From positions 2,425,501 through 2,489,500 of the forward strand of contig NZ_CP050301.1 in the NCBI RefSeq assembly GCF_014189505.1: a stretch of DNA of 64,000 nt, in the 5' to 3' direction. Source of the DNA: Phyllobacterium sp. 628 (GTDB taxonomy: Bacteria > Pseudomonadota > Alphaproteobacteria > Rhizobiales > Rhizobiaceae). Positions 39,648-49,869 of this stretch are shown piece after piece (within the stretch, counting starts at the first letter, position 1; every line of letters begins with the position of its first letter). The notes below the pieces were generated by a model. That model had not been told where the DNA came from. It did no database searches and worked only from the letters and a program-made list of their open reading frames with translations. A program made the translations under genes and the position numbers.

Positions 39648-40864
39648 TCCGGCAGTCCGCCGGGATAGATCACCGACGCCGTCGCGATGGCAGCGATACC
39701 TTCCTTGCGGCCGATGAAACCCATTTTTTCGTTGGTGGTTGCCTTGATCGAAACCCGGTCAGGCGTAATGCCGAGCATTTTTGATAGGGCCGCCGTCATC
39801 GCCTCGCGGTGCGGCCCAACCTTGGGCTCCTCGCAGATCAATGTAATATCCGCATTGGCGATCCGCCCGCCCGCTGCCTTGACGATCTTCACCGCGTGCT
39901 CCACGAAAATATGCGAGGCCGCGCCCTTCCATTGAGGATCAGAGGGCGGGAAATGCGTGCCGATATCGCCTGCACCGCGCGTGGCGAGCAGCGCATCGGT
40001 CAGCGCGTGCAACGCTACATCCGCATCAGAATGGCCGTTGAGCTTGCGGTCATGCTTGATGAAAACCCCGGCCAGCGTCACGCCATTGCCGGGTTCGAAG
40101 GAATGCACATCATAACCGTTGCCGGTGCGCACATCAGGAAAGGCGGCATGTCTTTCGGACAGGCGGTCATCAGCCATATCGATATCCTTTGCCCAGGTGA
40201 GTTTTGTATTGTCAGCAGAACCTTCGACAATACGGACCGGTAGACCCTGCCATTCGGCGATGGCAGAATCATCGGTGAAATCAGAACGTCCAATGGCGAA
40301 GGCAGCATCATGCGCCGCCATGATCGGACCATAGGGGAAAGCCTGCGGCGTCTGCGCGGCATAGAGACCGGCGCGCGGTATTGTTGCGCTGACCATGGCA
40401 TCGTGGCCGGCTGCTTTCAGTGTGTCGGAAACCGCAAGAACCGGCAGCACGCCGATATGCGGCGTCAGGTTAAAGATCACCCGCTCCAGCAGGTCGGCTG
40501 CAATGAAGGGGCGCACGCCGTCATGGATCAGCACGTGATCAGGTGCCTGGTCTTTCAGCGCGAGCAACCCAAGGCGGGTTGATTCCTGCCGGGTAGGGCC
40601 ACCGGTGACGCAGGTTACCTGCGCCGCATAGTCTCCGGCGGCTTGCGCGAACAGGCCTTCGTCTTCCTTGTGAATGACAACAACGACATGATTGATGAAC
40701 GGACAACCCAGAAAAGCGCGCAGCGTATGCGCCAGAACCGCTTCACCGCCGATCTTGCGATATTGCTTTGGTCCTTCAACGCTTTGGCCCGCGCGCTCGC
40801 CGCGACCAGCCGCCACAATGACGGCTGCTACCCGCATCTGCTTGTCGTCTGTACTTGCCGCCAC
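39644..40864 (-). CDS. ispDF: Bifunctional IspD/IspF isoprenoid enzyme
   Basis: One 406-residue protein carries two non-consecutive steps of the MEP isoprenoid pathway. Residues about 10-235 are the MEP cytidylyltransferase IspD ([40 protein letters not shown]). Residues about 245-406 are MECDP synthase IspF ([14 protein letters not shown] with the metal Asp and His, [34 protein letters not shown]). Such fusions are typical of alphaproteobacteria. The start is GTG 40864 with GGAGAG just upstream. Confidence 0.95.
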   Translation of the reverse strand: MAASTDDKQMRVAAVIVAAGRGERAGQSVEGPKQYRKIGGEAVLAHTLRAFLGCPFINHVVVVIHKEDEGLFAQAAGDYAAQVTCVTGGPTRQESTRLGLLALKDQAPDHVLIHDGVRPFIAADLLERVIFNLTPHIGVLPVLAVSDTLKAAGHDAMVSATIPRAGLYAAQTPQAFPYGPIMAAHDAAFAIGRSDFTDDSAIAEWQGLPVRIVEGSADNTKLTWAKDIDMADDRLSERHAAFPDVRTGNGYDVHSFEPGNGVTLAGVFIKHDRKLNGHSDADVALHALTDALLATRGAGDIGTHFPPSDPQWKGAASHIFVEHAVKIVKAAGGRIANADITLICEEPKVGPHREAMTAALSKMLGITPDRVSIKATTNEKMGFIGRKEGIAAIATASVIYPGGLPE

Positions 40865-41029
40865 ACTTCTCTCCGTAACTCCGAACTGCGTTACCTGTTG
40901 CCGAAGCGAAAGACCAGAGGTTTAAACGAAATCTCGTCATTGAAGAGCGCTCTTTGCCTTGCCTAGTCGGGTGTTCCTGTCTAAAGGATAGGCGATTGGA
41001 AAATTGCATACGAAACAGGCAATAGCGAC

Positions 41030-42028
41030 GTGACTGATCTGAATGACCCACTCGAGATAGGCGGCGTGACCTTGCGCAACCGGGTGTTCCTTGCACCGAT
41101 GTCCGGGGTTTCCGACCTGCCGTTCCGCCAGCTGGCGTGGAAGGCCGGAGCGGGTATGGTTGTGTCCGAGATGGTTGCCAGCGCCGAACTGTGCACCCGC
41201 GAACGCGGCAATCTCTTGCGGCTGCGGGGTGATGGTTTGGGCACCCATGTGGTGCAGATCGCCGGTCGCGAAACCAAATGGATGGCGGAAGCAGCCCGCA
41301 TTGCCGAGGGCGAGGGCGCGCATATCATCGATATCAATATGGGGTGTCCGGCCAAGAAGGTAACGGGCGGCTTTTCCGGTTCGGCGCTGATGCGTGATCT
41401 CGATCATGCCCTGACGCTGATCGAAGCGACAATTGCTGCGGTAAAAATTCCCGTGACGCTGAAAATGCGGCTCGGCTGGGATAACGATACAATCAATGCG
41501 CCGGAACTCGCCTCGCGCGCTGAACAGGCTGGTGTTCAGATGGTCACCGTGCATGGGCGCACCCGCTGCCAGTTCTATGAGGGTAAAGCCGACTGGCGTG
41601 CCATTCGGGCCGTCAAGCAGGCCGTATCGATCCCGCTTGTTGCTAATGGCGACGTTTTGAACCGAGCCGACGCCGCAGGTATTCTGGAAGCATCGGGCGC
41701 CGACGCTGTCATGGTGGGGCGCGGCTCCTACGGCCAGCCCTGGCTCCCCGGAATGATTGTGCATGGCAACCGCAATGGCATCAACCAAAGCATGATTGCT
41801 GATTACGCCGTGGCGCATTACGAAGCGATGCTCGCCCACTACGGCGAGCAGACCGGCATTCGCCATTCGCGCAAACATCTCGGCTGGTATCTGGAAAAGC
41901 ACGGTATCGATATCAGCACAGCGGAACGCATATCGATCATGACCGAAACCAATCCGCATCTGGTGGCAGAACGCTTGCATGCCGCACTGTCGCGGCCGGA
42001 CGAACATGACATGAAGAAGGTTGCATAA
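41030..42028 (+). CDS. dusB: tRNA-dihydrouridine synthase DusB (NifR3 family)
   Basis: Flavoenzyme of 332 residues that reduces uridines in tRNA. TIM-barrel motifs are complete: [48 protein letters not shown] with the catalytic cysteine, [36 protein letters not shown] and [11 protein letters not shown]. The start is GTG 41030. It precedes ntrBC with a TAATG overlap, the classic nifR3-ntrB-ntrC arrangement of rhizobia and Rhodobacter. Confidence 0.95.
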   Translation: MTDLNDPLEIGGVTLRNRVFLAPMSGVSDLPFRQLAWKAGAGMVVSEMVASAELCTRERGNLLRLRGDGLGTHVVQIAGRETKWMAEAARIAEGEGAHIIDINMGCPAKKVTGGFSGSALMRDLDHALTLIEATIAAVKIPVTLKMRLGWDNDTINAPELASRAEQAGVQMVTVHGRTRCQFYEGKADWRAIRAVKQAVSIPLVANGDVLNRADAAGILEASGADAVMVGRGSYGQPWLPGMIVHGNRNGINQSMIADYAVAHYEAMLAHYGEQTGIRHSRKHLGWYLEKHGIDISTAERISIMTETNPHLVAERLHAALSRPDEHDMKKVA

Positions 42029-43182
42029 TGACAGCGGCAGACAATGTTGCGATAGGCGATAAGCTGGCAGGGATCGTGCTCAACGCGATCCGTCATCCGG
42101 TAATCATGCTCGATGAAAGCGGCCACATCTCATATGCCAATGCCGATGCGGAAGCTTTTTTCCGTTCCAGTGCCAGCATTTTGAGCCGCAATACGCTGGA
42201 AATGCTGCTGCCCTTCGGCAGTCCGCTGCTGGCATTGGTCAAGCAGGTGCGGGAAAGCCCGTCGCCGGTCAATGAATATCGCGTCGATGTGTCATCGCCA
42301 CGTTTAGGCCAGGACCGTGTCGTCGATCTCTATGTCACGCCGGTCAGCGAGGCGCCGGGCTCTATCGTTATCCTGTTCAAAGAACGGTCCATGGCAGAAA
42401 AGCTAGATCGGCAGATGACGCATCGCGGCGCGGCGCGCTCAGTCACCGGACTTGCATCCATGCTGGCGCATGAAATCAAGAACCCGCTTTCGGGCATTCG
42501 CGGTGCGGCACAACTTCTGGAAGGCGGACTGAATGATGATGACCGTGCGCTGACACGGCTGATCACCGATGAAACCGACCGGATCGTCTCGCTTGTCGAT
42601 CGCATGGAAGTGTTTTCAGATGAACGCCCGATTGAGCGTGAGGCGGTGAACATTCACGTGGTGCTTGACCATGTCAAAGCCATTGCCAAGAACGGTTTCG
42701 GCAGCCACATCAAATTCCATGAAGACTATGATCCGTCACTGCCTTATGTCTTCGCCAACCGCGACCAACTGGTTCAGGTCTTTCTCAATCTGGTGAAGAA
42801 TGCAGCTGAATCCATCGGTTCGAACGAACCGGGCGAAATCGCCCTGTCGACAGCGTTCCGTCCGGGTATTCGCCTGTCCATTCCAGGAATTCGCAACCGC
42901 GTTTCACTGCCGCTGGAGTTCTGCGTGCAGGATACCGGGGCTGGCGTCTCGCCCGATATCATGCCGCATCTGTTCGATCCGTTCGTGACGACCAAGCCGA
43001 ACGGTTCGGGCCTTGGTCTGGCGCTCGTTGCCAAGATCGTCGGCGACCACGGCGGCGTGATCGAATGCGATTCCGTGCCGCGCAAGACCACTTTCCGTAT
43101 TTTGATGCCCGCATGGCAGAGCGACCCCACCGACGATGATCATGCGGATGAAATGATAGTTTCGAAAAAGGCAGGATACTGA
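42028..43182 (+). CDS. ntrB: Nitrogen regulation sensor kinase NtrB
   Basis: Cytoplasmic histidine kinase/phosphatase of 384 residues controlling NtrC. A PAS domain covers about residues 12-110 ([20 protein letters not shown]). The H-box with the phosphorylated histidine is [20 protein letters not shown] near residue 147. The ATPase domain has the N-box [12 protein letters not shown] and G-boxes DTGAGVSPD and GSGLGLALV. No membrane segments are seen, as expected. It would be controlled by PII proteins, encoded elsewhere. Confidence 0.95.
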   Translation: MTAADNVAIGDKLAGIVLNAIRHPVIMLDESGHISYANADAEAFFRSSASILSRNTLEMLLPFGSPLLALVKQVRESPSPVNEYRVDVSSPRLGQDRVVDLYVTPVSEAPGSIVILFKERSMAEKLDRQMTHRGAARSVTGLASMLAHEIKNPLSGIRGAAQLLEGGLNDDDRALTRLITDETDRIVSLVDRMEVFSDERPIEREAVNIHVVLDHVKAIAKNGFGSHIKFHEDYDPSLPYVFANRDQLVQVFLNLVKNAAESIGSNEPGEIALSTAFRPGIRLSIPGIRNRVSLPLEFCVQDTGAGVSPDIMPHLFDPFVTTKPNGSGLGLALVAKIVGDHGGVIECDSVPRKTTFRILMPAWQSDPTDDDHADEMIVSKKAGY

Positions 43183-43184
43183 TC

Positions 43185-44651
43185 ATGAGCATGGGCAGCA
43201 TTCTCGTTGCGGACGACGACGCGGCGATCAGAACGGTCCTCAATCAAGCGCTTTCCCGCGCCGGTTATGACGTGCGCATTACATCGAATGCAGCAACCCT
43301 GTGGCGCTGGATTTCGGCCGGAGACGGCGATCTGGTTATTACCGATGTGGTCATGCCCGACGAGAACGCCTTTGATCTGCTGCCACGGATCAAGAAGTCA
43401 CGGCCGGACTTGCCTGTTATCGTTATGAGTGCGCAAAACACATTCATGACGGCAATCCGCGCTTCTGAGGCAGGCGCCTACGAATACCTGCCGAAACCCT
43501 TCGATCTGACCGAGCTTGTCAGCATTGTCGGCCGGGCTTTGGCCGAGCCTAAGAAAAAGCCGGAAAAATGGGCCAATGAGGAACAGCCCGATACAATGCC
43601 GCTGGTGGGGCGCTCGCCTGCCATGCAGGACATTTACCGGGTTCTTGCCCGCATGATGCAGACTGACCTGACGGTGATGATCTCCGGCGAGTCCGGCACA
43701 GGCAAGGAACTGGTGGCGAAGGCGCTGCATGAATATGGCCGCCGCCGCAAGGGTCCGTTTGTTGCCATCAACATGGCCGCCATTCCGCGCGACCTGATTG
43801 AATCCGAACTGTTCGGCCATGAACGCGGTGCCTTTACAGGCGCACAGAACCGCTCCAGCGGACGCTTCGAGCAGGCCGATGGCGGTACGCTCTTTCTCGA
43901 TGAAATCGGCGATATGCCGATGGAAGCACAGACGCGGCTATTGCGGGTGCTGCAGCAGGGCGAATACATGACCGTGGGCGGACGCACGCCGATTAAAACC
44001 GATGTGCGGATCGTGGCTGCGACCAACAAGGATCTGCGCACGCTGATCAATCAGGGCATGTTCCGTGAGGATCTTTATTACCGCCTCAATGTGGTGCCGT
44101 TGCGCCTGCCACCCTTGCGCGAACGCGGCGAGGATATTCCCGATCTCGTCCGGCACTTTTTCAAGATGGCGGCCAAGGATGGACTGCCGGAAAAACGCAT
44201 CACCGCCGATGGTCTAGACCTGATGCGCCGCTATCCATGGGCAGGCAATGTGCGCGAGCTGGAAAACCTCGTGCGGCGTCTGGCGGCGCTTTATCCGCAG
44301 GAAGAAATCAATGCGGATGTGATCGAGGCCGAGCTCAAGGCCGACTTGCGCCCGACTGAACCTTCTTCCTCATCCATGTCCAACGAAGACATCAGCATCG
44401 GCCAGGCGGTCGAGCTGAACATGCAGCGCTATTTCCTGTCCTACGGAGATGACCTGCCGCCAGTCGGCCTCTATCAGCGCGTGCTGGAAGAGATGGAATA
44501 TCCGCTGATCCTGTCGTGTCTCACGGCCACGCATGGCAACCAGATCAAGGCTGCGGAATTGCTCGGCCTTAACCGCAACACATTGCGCAAAAAGATCCGC
44601 GAGCTTGGCGTGAATATTTACAAGAACACCAAGAGCGATATGGGGCGTTGA
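43185..44651 (+). CDS. ntrC: Nitrogen regulation response regulator NtrC
   Basis: Sigma-54-dependent activator of 488 residues. The receiver domain (1-120) has the acidic pair near residues 10-12 (VADDDAAIR) and the phosphorylated aspartate in [13 protein letters not shown]. The AAA+ domain (about 140-370) has Walker A GESGTGKE, the sigma-54 contact loop [19 protein letters not shown] and the arginine-containing [18 protein letters not shown]. The C-terminal Fis-type helix-turn-helix ends [20 protein letters not shown]. It follows ntrB after two bases. The usual next genes in this group, ntrY-ntrX, are not found in the window. Confidence 0.96.
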   Translation: MSMGSILVADDDAAIRTVLNQALSRAGYDVRITSNAATLWRWISAGDGDLVITDVVMPDENAFDLLPRIKKSRPDLPVIVMSAQNTFMTAIRASEAGAYEYLPKPFDLTELVSIVGRALAEPKKKPEKWANEEQPDTMPLVGRSPAMQDIYRVLARMMQTDLTVMISGESGTGKELVAKALHEYGRRRKGPFVAINMAAIPRDLIESELFGHERGAFTGAQNRSSGRFEQADGGTLFLDEIGDMPMEAQTRLLRVLQQGEYMTVGGRTPIKTDVRIVAATNKDLRTLINQGMFREDLYYRLNVVPLRLPPLRERGEDIPDLVRHFFKMAAKDGLPEKRITADGLDLMRRYPWAGNVRELENLVRRLAALYPQEEINADVIEAELKADLRPTEPSSSSMSNEDISIGQAVELNMQRYFLSYGDDLPPVGLYQRVLEEMEYPLILSCLTATHGNQIKAAELLGLNRNTLRKKIRELGVNIYKNTKSDMGR

Positions 44652-44707
44652 AGGAGCGAAAAAAGCTCCGACGATTGATCGTCATTTAAGCGTGATCTTT
44701 ATTTGAT

Positions 44708-44789
44708 AACCATCTGTTTGCACGTATCTGAGATCGATTGAGGTTGTAGCTCGATCAGTCAACGGATGATCGCGTGCAAATGGTTTTTT
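44708..44789 (+). terminator. Long hairpin with T run after ntrC
   Basis: AACCATCTGTTTGCACG at 44708-44724 pairs, with a short bulge, with CGTGCAAATGGTT at 44773-44785, followed by a run of six T ending at 44789. The 48-base loop has a further small complementarity (GATCGA with TCGATC). It could end the dusB-ntrBC transcript or mark a small structured RNA. Confidence 0.45.
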
Positions 44790-44873
44790 AATATTTAATT
44801 TAAATATCGCCCGGATTACCCATCACGCAATATTGTAATCCATATTGATTTTATTGGAAAAATTAGGATTTTC

Positions 44874-46391
44874 ATGACTCGGCATACAATTTATCAATCA
44901 CTTGCCACTGGCCGTCGAAGTTTTATCAAGTCGGGTCTGGCACTTGCGCTATCACCGTTGGTCAGCACATTCGAAGGTTCCAACGCGAGCTTTGCAACGA
45001 ATTTGCTGGGAGGTGACCGATCCATGACGATCGAACTCAGCAACCATATTCCAGATATGACGCTCCGCTTTGACAATGCGATGAGCCAGAGTGGTTCACT
45101 GCCGCAAGCTTTGCCAGCACAGATTGAAACCGGCAAAAATACGTCTGTACGCGCATCCAGTAAATGGAAGGATTGTACGGGATCCTTCAACTTAGAGAGT
45201 GCCGATGCGGCATTTGCCGTATCCTATGTTCATCCACTTGGCCCACAAGCGACGATAGTCGGTGTGACACCTTCCGAAGGTTATTTGTCATTTGCCAATG
45301 CCGCGACTTTCCCCGGCCACAATTCGCTTGCGAAGATCAAACTCTATCGTGGTGTAGCCACGGGCAAGGAAGGATTGGTAGCTCCGCTGGCACTGCTAGA
45401 GACGCCTGCACGCAACAATTGCCAAGACTTTGCCAACAGCATGTTTGGCAGTACCGTTCGAGATGTTTCTGCGATTCAGGCTGCCTATACAGGAACGACA
45501 GACAAAGGTTTTGTGCCGCCAGCCGATTTCACAGGAGGGCAGCTTGCCGGTTTCGTCGCGCAATGGCTTCAACGTTGGCTTAAGGGCGACACTTATGCCG
45601 GTTTGCCGATGCAGGACGCACAACTGATTGACCTGTTGAAGAGCTATACAAAGAGCGCTGCTAATACAGGGCCGCTGACGATGTGGGTGCCGCAGATTAC
45701 TTACCGCACCAACACAGAACCCGCAATATTCGAACTGACTGAGTACCGGTCGTTTGCGTTCGCGGATGCCAGCGGCAATTGGCAAGAAGACAATGTTTCG
45801 GCATTTCTCACACTTCTTGCATCGGGTTCCCACTTTGTCGCGATCAGCGCCACGAAAGATCTGCCATCTGGAACGTCAATGCAGGCATTCGATACCTATG
45901 TTTGCGGCAGCGATCTGCAGACCAAGGTGGATATTGGCAACTCGCAATATGCCTCGCTCGTCAATCTGACGGGTAAGTATTACTTAAACATCGATGGAGA
46001 TTTCGCTCCAGAGGATTGCGGATTGATGTTGTCCTTCCTGTATGGCCGTACGGTCAACAATTTGCTTTCAAGCCCCGGCACATACAACACGTTCATTCAG
46101 CTTGAGGGGTGGCAATCGGGTGGGGCGCGGCACCAAACTGATTTTAACACCTATAAAAAAACGCTATGGAATATTTCGACCTATGGCGCCTCGGCGTATA
46201 GTGAGAAACGGGCCACATCAATTTTCCTCGCACCATCCGGTTGGACGCCCCAAGTCTATCAGACGACGCGTATGATGCCCTATGTGGGTGCATACGCCCG
46301 TTCGAAGGGAAAACCGCAGCCTTGGCTCAATACATCACTCGTTTCAATTCCTGCGGATGCGCCTGAGCTACCCCTGCGCTACGTGTTATGA
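44874..46391 (+). CDS. Tat-exported protein of unknown function
   Basis: A 505-residue protein I cannot assign. The N-terminus carries a twin-arginine signal (GRRSFIKSGLALALSPLVST, near residues 13-32). Residues about 50-155 look like a compact beta-rich domain (SMTIELSNHIPDMTLRFDNA; SSKWKDCTGSFNLESADAAF; VSYVHPLGPQATI) with a loose likeness to aegerolysin-type sandwiches; this is only an impression. A second region from about 180 starts LLETPARNNCQDFANSMFG, and the C-terminal part is rich in aromatic residues (NTYNTFIQLEGW is not exact; TYNTFIQLEGWQSGGARHQT is). TTAGGATTTTC precedes the ATG. It sits alone between ntrC and an A+T-rich gap, at the left edge of the accessory stretch. Confidence 0.7.
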   Translation: MTRHTIYQSLATGRRSFIKSGLALALSPLVSTFEGSNASFATNLLGGDRSMTIELSNHIPDMTLRFDNAMSQSGSLPQALPAQIETGKNTSVRASSKWKDCTGSFNLESADAAFAVSYVHPLGPQATIVGVTPSEGYLSFANAATFPGHNSLAKIKLYRGVATGKEGLVAPLALLETPARNNCQDFANSMFGSTVRDVSAIQAAYTGTTDKGFVPPADFTGGQLAGFVAQWLQRWLKGDTYAGLPMQDAQLIDLLKSYTKSAANTGPLTMWVPQITYRTNTEPAIFELTEYRSFAFADASGNWQEDNVSAFLTLLASGSHFVAISATKDLPSGTSMQAFDTYVCGSDLQTKVDIGNSQYASLVNLTGKYYLNIDGDFAPEDCGLMLSFLYGRTVNNLLSSPGTYNTFIQLEGWQSGGARHQTDFNTYKKTLWNISTYGASAYSEKRATSIFLAPSGWTPQVYQTTRMMPYVGAYARSKGKPQPWLNTSLVSIPADAPELPLRYVL

Positions 46392-46900
46392 GAGTGACGA
46401 TATTCTCTGTGATATCAGCAAAGATGAATTGGAACGGATGACGGACACCTGAGTCTCAACGCACCGCTGAGAAATCGAGCGGTGCGCTGCCATGATTGCG
46501 TGGGAATGCGGCAGCCAATTTCCAATACGGAAGTTAATTGAATTGCGAATCCTGTTTATTATCTCTCATCAGGGAAGTTTTTGAATATCGTCAGTATGGC
46601 GATGAAATTGTAATTATTATAACATTTTTAATCGCACTAATCTCGCAATATTACATTCATTAATTGGAGAAAGTTCTCTGTATTTATGTTGATAAAATAG
46701 ACATACAAACAAACTTAAGATGTTTTATTAAGCCATTGAAATTGTTGTACACAATACATAAAAATATAATATACTTATTTAATAAATAACACATAATCCC
46801 GATGGTTGCTTGACCCCAAATGATCATGTATGACTGCAAAGGCTTACGGTAGGCTTTCTTTCAGTTAAACACAGCAGTGCTAAGTGAGGGTGCGCAATAC
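46392..46900. other. A+T-rich intergenic gap
   Basis: About 500 bases without a gene. Positions 46550-46800 are markedly A+T rich compared with the housekeeping regions, with many short A and T runs, and look foreign. The promoter of the methyltransferase gene probably lies near 46800-46880. No repeat or hairpin of note was seen. Confidence 0.5.
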
Positions 46901-47656
46901 ATGTCTGAAGTCTTTGAACCATTTATCGCCAGAGAGAGAATTGTTGGGCAGTATAAATTTGATGTCCATATTGAAGATGATTTAGCGCGCCAGTGGTATG
47001 GTTATCCCAATCAATGGCAGATTGAGCGGCAATGGTGGATCGACTCCATCAAACCAGGTTCGACAGTCCTCGAATGCGGTGCCCATCAGGGTCTGACCAC
47101 CGTTCTCCTCGCCCTATGTGCCGGGCCAACCGGCGTGGTTCACGCCTGGGAGGCGTCACTTAGCAATGCAGCAATGATTGTGCGCAATGCAAAGTTGAAC
47201 AAACTTCAGAATGTCGTTGTACACCCCCACGCGGCTGGTGACAGGAAAGGGTTCTTGCCGGTTTGGGATAATCATGGTGCTTTTGTGGTTCTCTCCTCGG
47301 ACCAGGATCCAAGAATGTCGAACAAAGTGAAAGTCGTCAGGCTGGACGATGATTACGACCATTCCAGAAAAGTTGATTTTCTGAAGATCGACGTAGACGG
47401 GGCTGAACTCGAAGTGATGCTCGGCGCACCGAAGATTTTATCTGACCGGCCTTTCATCAACCTTGAGATACACAATTACCTCTTCGACAATCCAGCCAAG
47501 ACTACCTCAAAAATCGTCGAGATATTTGAGGATCTGGAATACAGCTTCAAGGTGGATGGCTACGATGGCAAGGAAGTTGTCGACGTTGGCACGTCCCTCG
47601 ATGTTGCCTGGTTGACCAGCTTCAAATTCGCACAAATTTTTTGTACACCGGTTTAG
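46901..47656 (+). CDS. FkbM-family methyltransferase
   Basis: SAM-dependent methyltransferase-like protein of 251 residues. The glycine-rich motif I is TVLECGAHQGLTTVLLA (near residues 50-66), with the acidic HAWEASLSNAAMI following. The FkbM-type centre is VDFLKIDVDGAELEVMLGAP, then NLEIHNYLF. Such enzymes often methylate sugars or lipids of surface polymers; the substrate here is unknown. ATG 46901 has a GAGG ten bases upstream; a GTG at 46877 is in frame. It is followed by a strong hairpin and is flanked by A+T-rich DNA, so it may be horizontally acquired. Confidence 0.8.
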   Translation: MSEVFEPFIARERIVGQYKFDVHIEDDLARQWYGYPNQWQIERQWWIDSIKPGSTVLECGAHQGLTTVLLALCAGPTGVVHAWEASLSNAAMIVRNAKLNKLQNVVVHPHAAGDRKGFLPVWDNHGAFVVLSSDQDPRMSNKVKVVRLDDDYDHSRKVDFLKIDVDGAELEVMLGAPKILSDRPFINLEIHNYLFDNPAKTTSKIVEIFEDLEYSFKVDGYDGKEVVDVGTSLDVAWLTSFKFAQIFCTPV

Positions 47657-48158
47657 AACCGGTAGTACTGAAATGAGAAGCAGCCCATTTGGCTGCTTCT
47701 CGCGGCTGCAAGAAGACCCAAAAACGCGGCTTAAATAAACGGCAAGAGCGATACGGTGACATCTCGAGCGGCGGTTTTACTCAAAAATCCAGCGGTGTGT
47801 TGTCCATAACTTCCTCATGACTAAAATCCGAACGTCCGGCGGATGCCGGGCGGGCGGAATCATCTGACTGCCATGAATCCGGGTGAAATCCGCCATGCCG
47901 CGGACCCCGGGATTTTCAGGAAATAATTGACATCACCCACGCTCGCATTGATCTGCCCTTCACAGCGCTCAATATTAGCCAGCCTATCTTCCATATTTAA
48001 TTGGCTGGCATCGTCCGGCTTCAGAAAAATCATAGACTTATGTCGAATTGATTTATTTTTCTACACATCAATACTAGCGCCTAAATAACAGGCAGCAGCT
48101 GAAGCGCTTCGTGAAACGGCGGCGATGTAAGCTATACAACAGATGGGATAAGTCGATA
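47657..48158. other. Intergenic region upstream of the disrupted carboxypeptidase gene
   Basis: After the hairpin at 47675-47701 the region has no convincing gene. Positions 47840-47920 are locally G+C rich with several short inverted pairs, and 47990-48080 are A+T rich, a plausible place for the promoter of the next gene. Confidence 0.45.
47675..47701 (+). terminator. Hairpin after the FkbM-type methyltransferase gene
   Basis: An 11-bp perfect stem (GAGAAGCAGCC / GGCTGCTTCTC, five-base loop) lies 18 bases after the stop. It lacks a downstream T run, so termination is likely but not certain. Confidence 0.6.
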
Positions 48159-48703
48159 ATGAAACTCAAGGCACTGTGTGTCACCGGTTTGATGGTTCTT
48201 GCCGGATGCGATGATGGTGAGAACCAGAAACAAGCAGAAAATACACCGCCGACATTCGGTGAGGTTCAAACAGTTCAACCTGCGCCACCGGTAAGCGATG
48301 CGCCCGCGCCACAAAACACCGTGGCAGCTTTTGTCTGGCCTGTTGACCATGCGGTTATCGATCCAAACCACTATTACGAAGGGGAGGACTCCGAAGCACT
48401 CCACAGTGCTGCATATAAGAGCGGCCCCAATGGCGGGGCCGGTGACACCACTGATGACATTGCAGCTGCGGGCCTCGATCTGAGCGCGGTTGATGAAACG
48501 CCGTCCAGCAAACATCAGCAGTTGAGCATTAACGGTCAGGCGATCGATTACACGGCCCAAGCCGGACACCTTATTGCCTATGCACCCGCCGACCCGGCAA
48601 ATCCTCAAGCAGCCAGAGATGCTGAGGCCTCAATTTTTTATATGTCCTATACACGTGAAGATATTCCGGTGGCCTGCCCCCATGAGGCGATCCGGGTTTA
48701 ATG

Positions 48704-49561
48704 TTAGTGCAGACTTGGTCTGATTGCCATCACTGGCGTTGAGGCTGGCCCATTTTGAGACGGCCAGACAATAGCCACGGGAGCAGGTGATCTGTAACCC
48801 AAGGATGAGTGGGGTCGGATAGTATTGTAATGCCGTCGCCAATTCTCGATGACGATTTGTGCCTCCTTAAGTGTGTAGAAGATTTCTCCGTTGAGCAGTT
48901 CATCCCGAAGCTTTGAATTGAAACTCTCACAATAGCCGTTCTCCCATGGACTACCCGGCATGATGTAGGCGGTTTTGGCACCGACGGCAGCAATCCACTC
49001 TCTCAAGGCCTTGGCGATGAATTCAGGGCCATTGTCGGACCGGATGTGACCAGGAATGCCGCGCAGGATAAACAGATCAGACAGAACGTCGATGACATCC
49101 GTCGCCTTCAACTTTCTGTCCACCCTGATGGCAATACATTCCCGTGTGAATTCGTCGATCACATTGAGCATACGGATTTTCCTTCCATTGTGCGTGCGAG
49201 CCTCAACAAAGTCATAGGACCAGACATGGTTGGGGTATTCCGGTCGAAGCCGGATGCACGAACTCTCATTCAGCCATAAACGTGTGCGCTTGGGTTGTCT
49301 GTGTGGAACTTTGAGCCCCTCACGCCGCCATATCCGCTCAACCCGTTTCACATTCACCACCCAACCCGCACGATGCAGCATCGCTGTGATGCGGCGATAT
49401 CCGTAGCGGCCATATTGGAGAGCAAGTGCAATGATGTCGGCGGTCAGTGCCGCTTCATCGTCCGGTGTTTTCAAGAGCTTGCGCTGTGTGGATCGATGCT
49501 GGCCAAGAACCCGGCATGCCCGTCGTTCGGACACGTCAAATTCCTCAACCACATGCTCCAC
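48704..49561 (-). CDS. IS3-family transposase OrfB (integrase catalytic domain)
   Basis: A 285-residue transposase with an HTH_21-type region (ALQYGRYGYRRITAMLHRAG) and an rve integrase core. The DDE residues are aspartate in VWSYDFVEA, aspartate in IRSDNGPEF and glutamate in SPWENGYCESFNSKLRDELL. A GTG at 49561 can start it, but the same frame is open further upstream (LLSPARRRACVEHVVEEF) and overlaps the end of OrfA. Translation as an OrfAB fusion by -1 slippage near CTTTTAAG is therefore likely, as in other IS3 elements. All catalytic residues are intact. Confidence 0.93.
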   Translation of the reverse strand: MEHVVEEFDVSERRACRVLGQHRSTQRKLLKTPDDEAALTADIIALALQYGRYGYRRITAMLHRAGWVVNVKRVERIWRREGLKVPHRQPKRTRLWLNESSCIRLRPEYPNHVWSYDFVEARTHNGRKIRMLNVIDEFTRECIAIRVDRKLKATDVIDVLSDLFILRGIPGHIRSDNGPEFIAKALREWIAAVGAKTAYIMPGSPWENGYCESFNSKLRDELLNGEIFYTLKEAQIVIENWRRHYNTIRPHSSLGYRSPAPVAIVWPSQNGPASTPVMAIRPSLH

Positions 49562-49584
49562 ACAGGCACGGCGGCGTGCGGGGC

Positions 49585-49869
49585 TTAAAAGTTTCCCTTT
49601 GCGGCCTCAGCAAGGATCATCTTGTCCAGCGTCAGATCCGAAACAGCCCGCCGAAGACGCGCATTCTCCGCTTCCAGTTCTTTCAGCCGCTTGACCTGAT
49701 CACCCTTCAAGCCGCCGTATTCGGCCCGCCACCGGTAATATGTTACTTCCGTCACACCTATCGATCGAATGGCTTCTGCCATCGACTTCCCCTGCGAACT
49801 TAGAACATCTACCTGACGCAGTTTCATGACAATCTCTTCGGGCTTGTGTCGTTTGCTTGGCATTCTCAA
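49585..49869 (-). CDS. IS3-family transposase OrfA
   Basis: A 94-residue DNA-binding protein: helix-turn-helix KPEEIVMKLRQVDVLSSQGK with GVTEVTYYRWRAEYGGLKGD, followed by a leucine-zipper-like coil (QVKRLKELEAENARLRRAVS). It binds the IS ends and supplies the N-terminus of the OrfAB transposase. It ends GNF-TAA, where the -1 frame of OrfB is already open. Confidence 0.92.
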   Translation of the reverse strand: MRMPSKRHKPEEIVMKLRQVDVLSSQGKSMAEAIRSIGVTEVTYYRWRAEYGGLKGDQVKRLKELEAENARLRRAVSDLTLDKMILAEAAKGNF

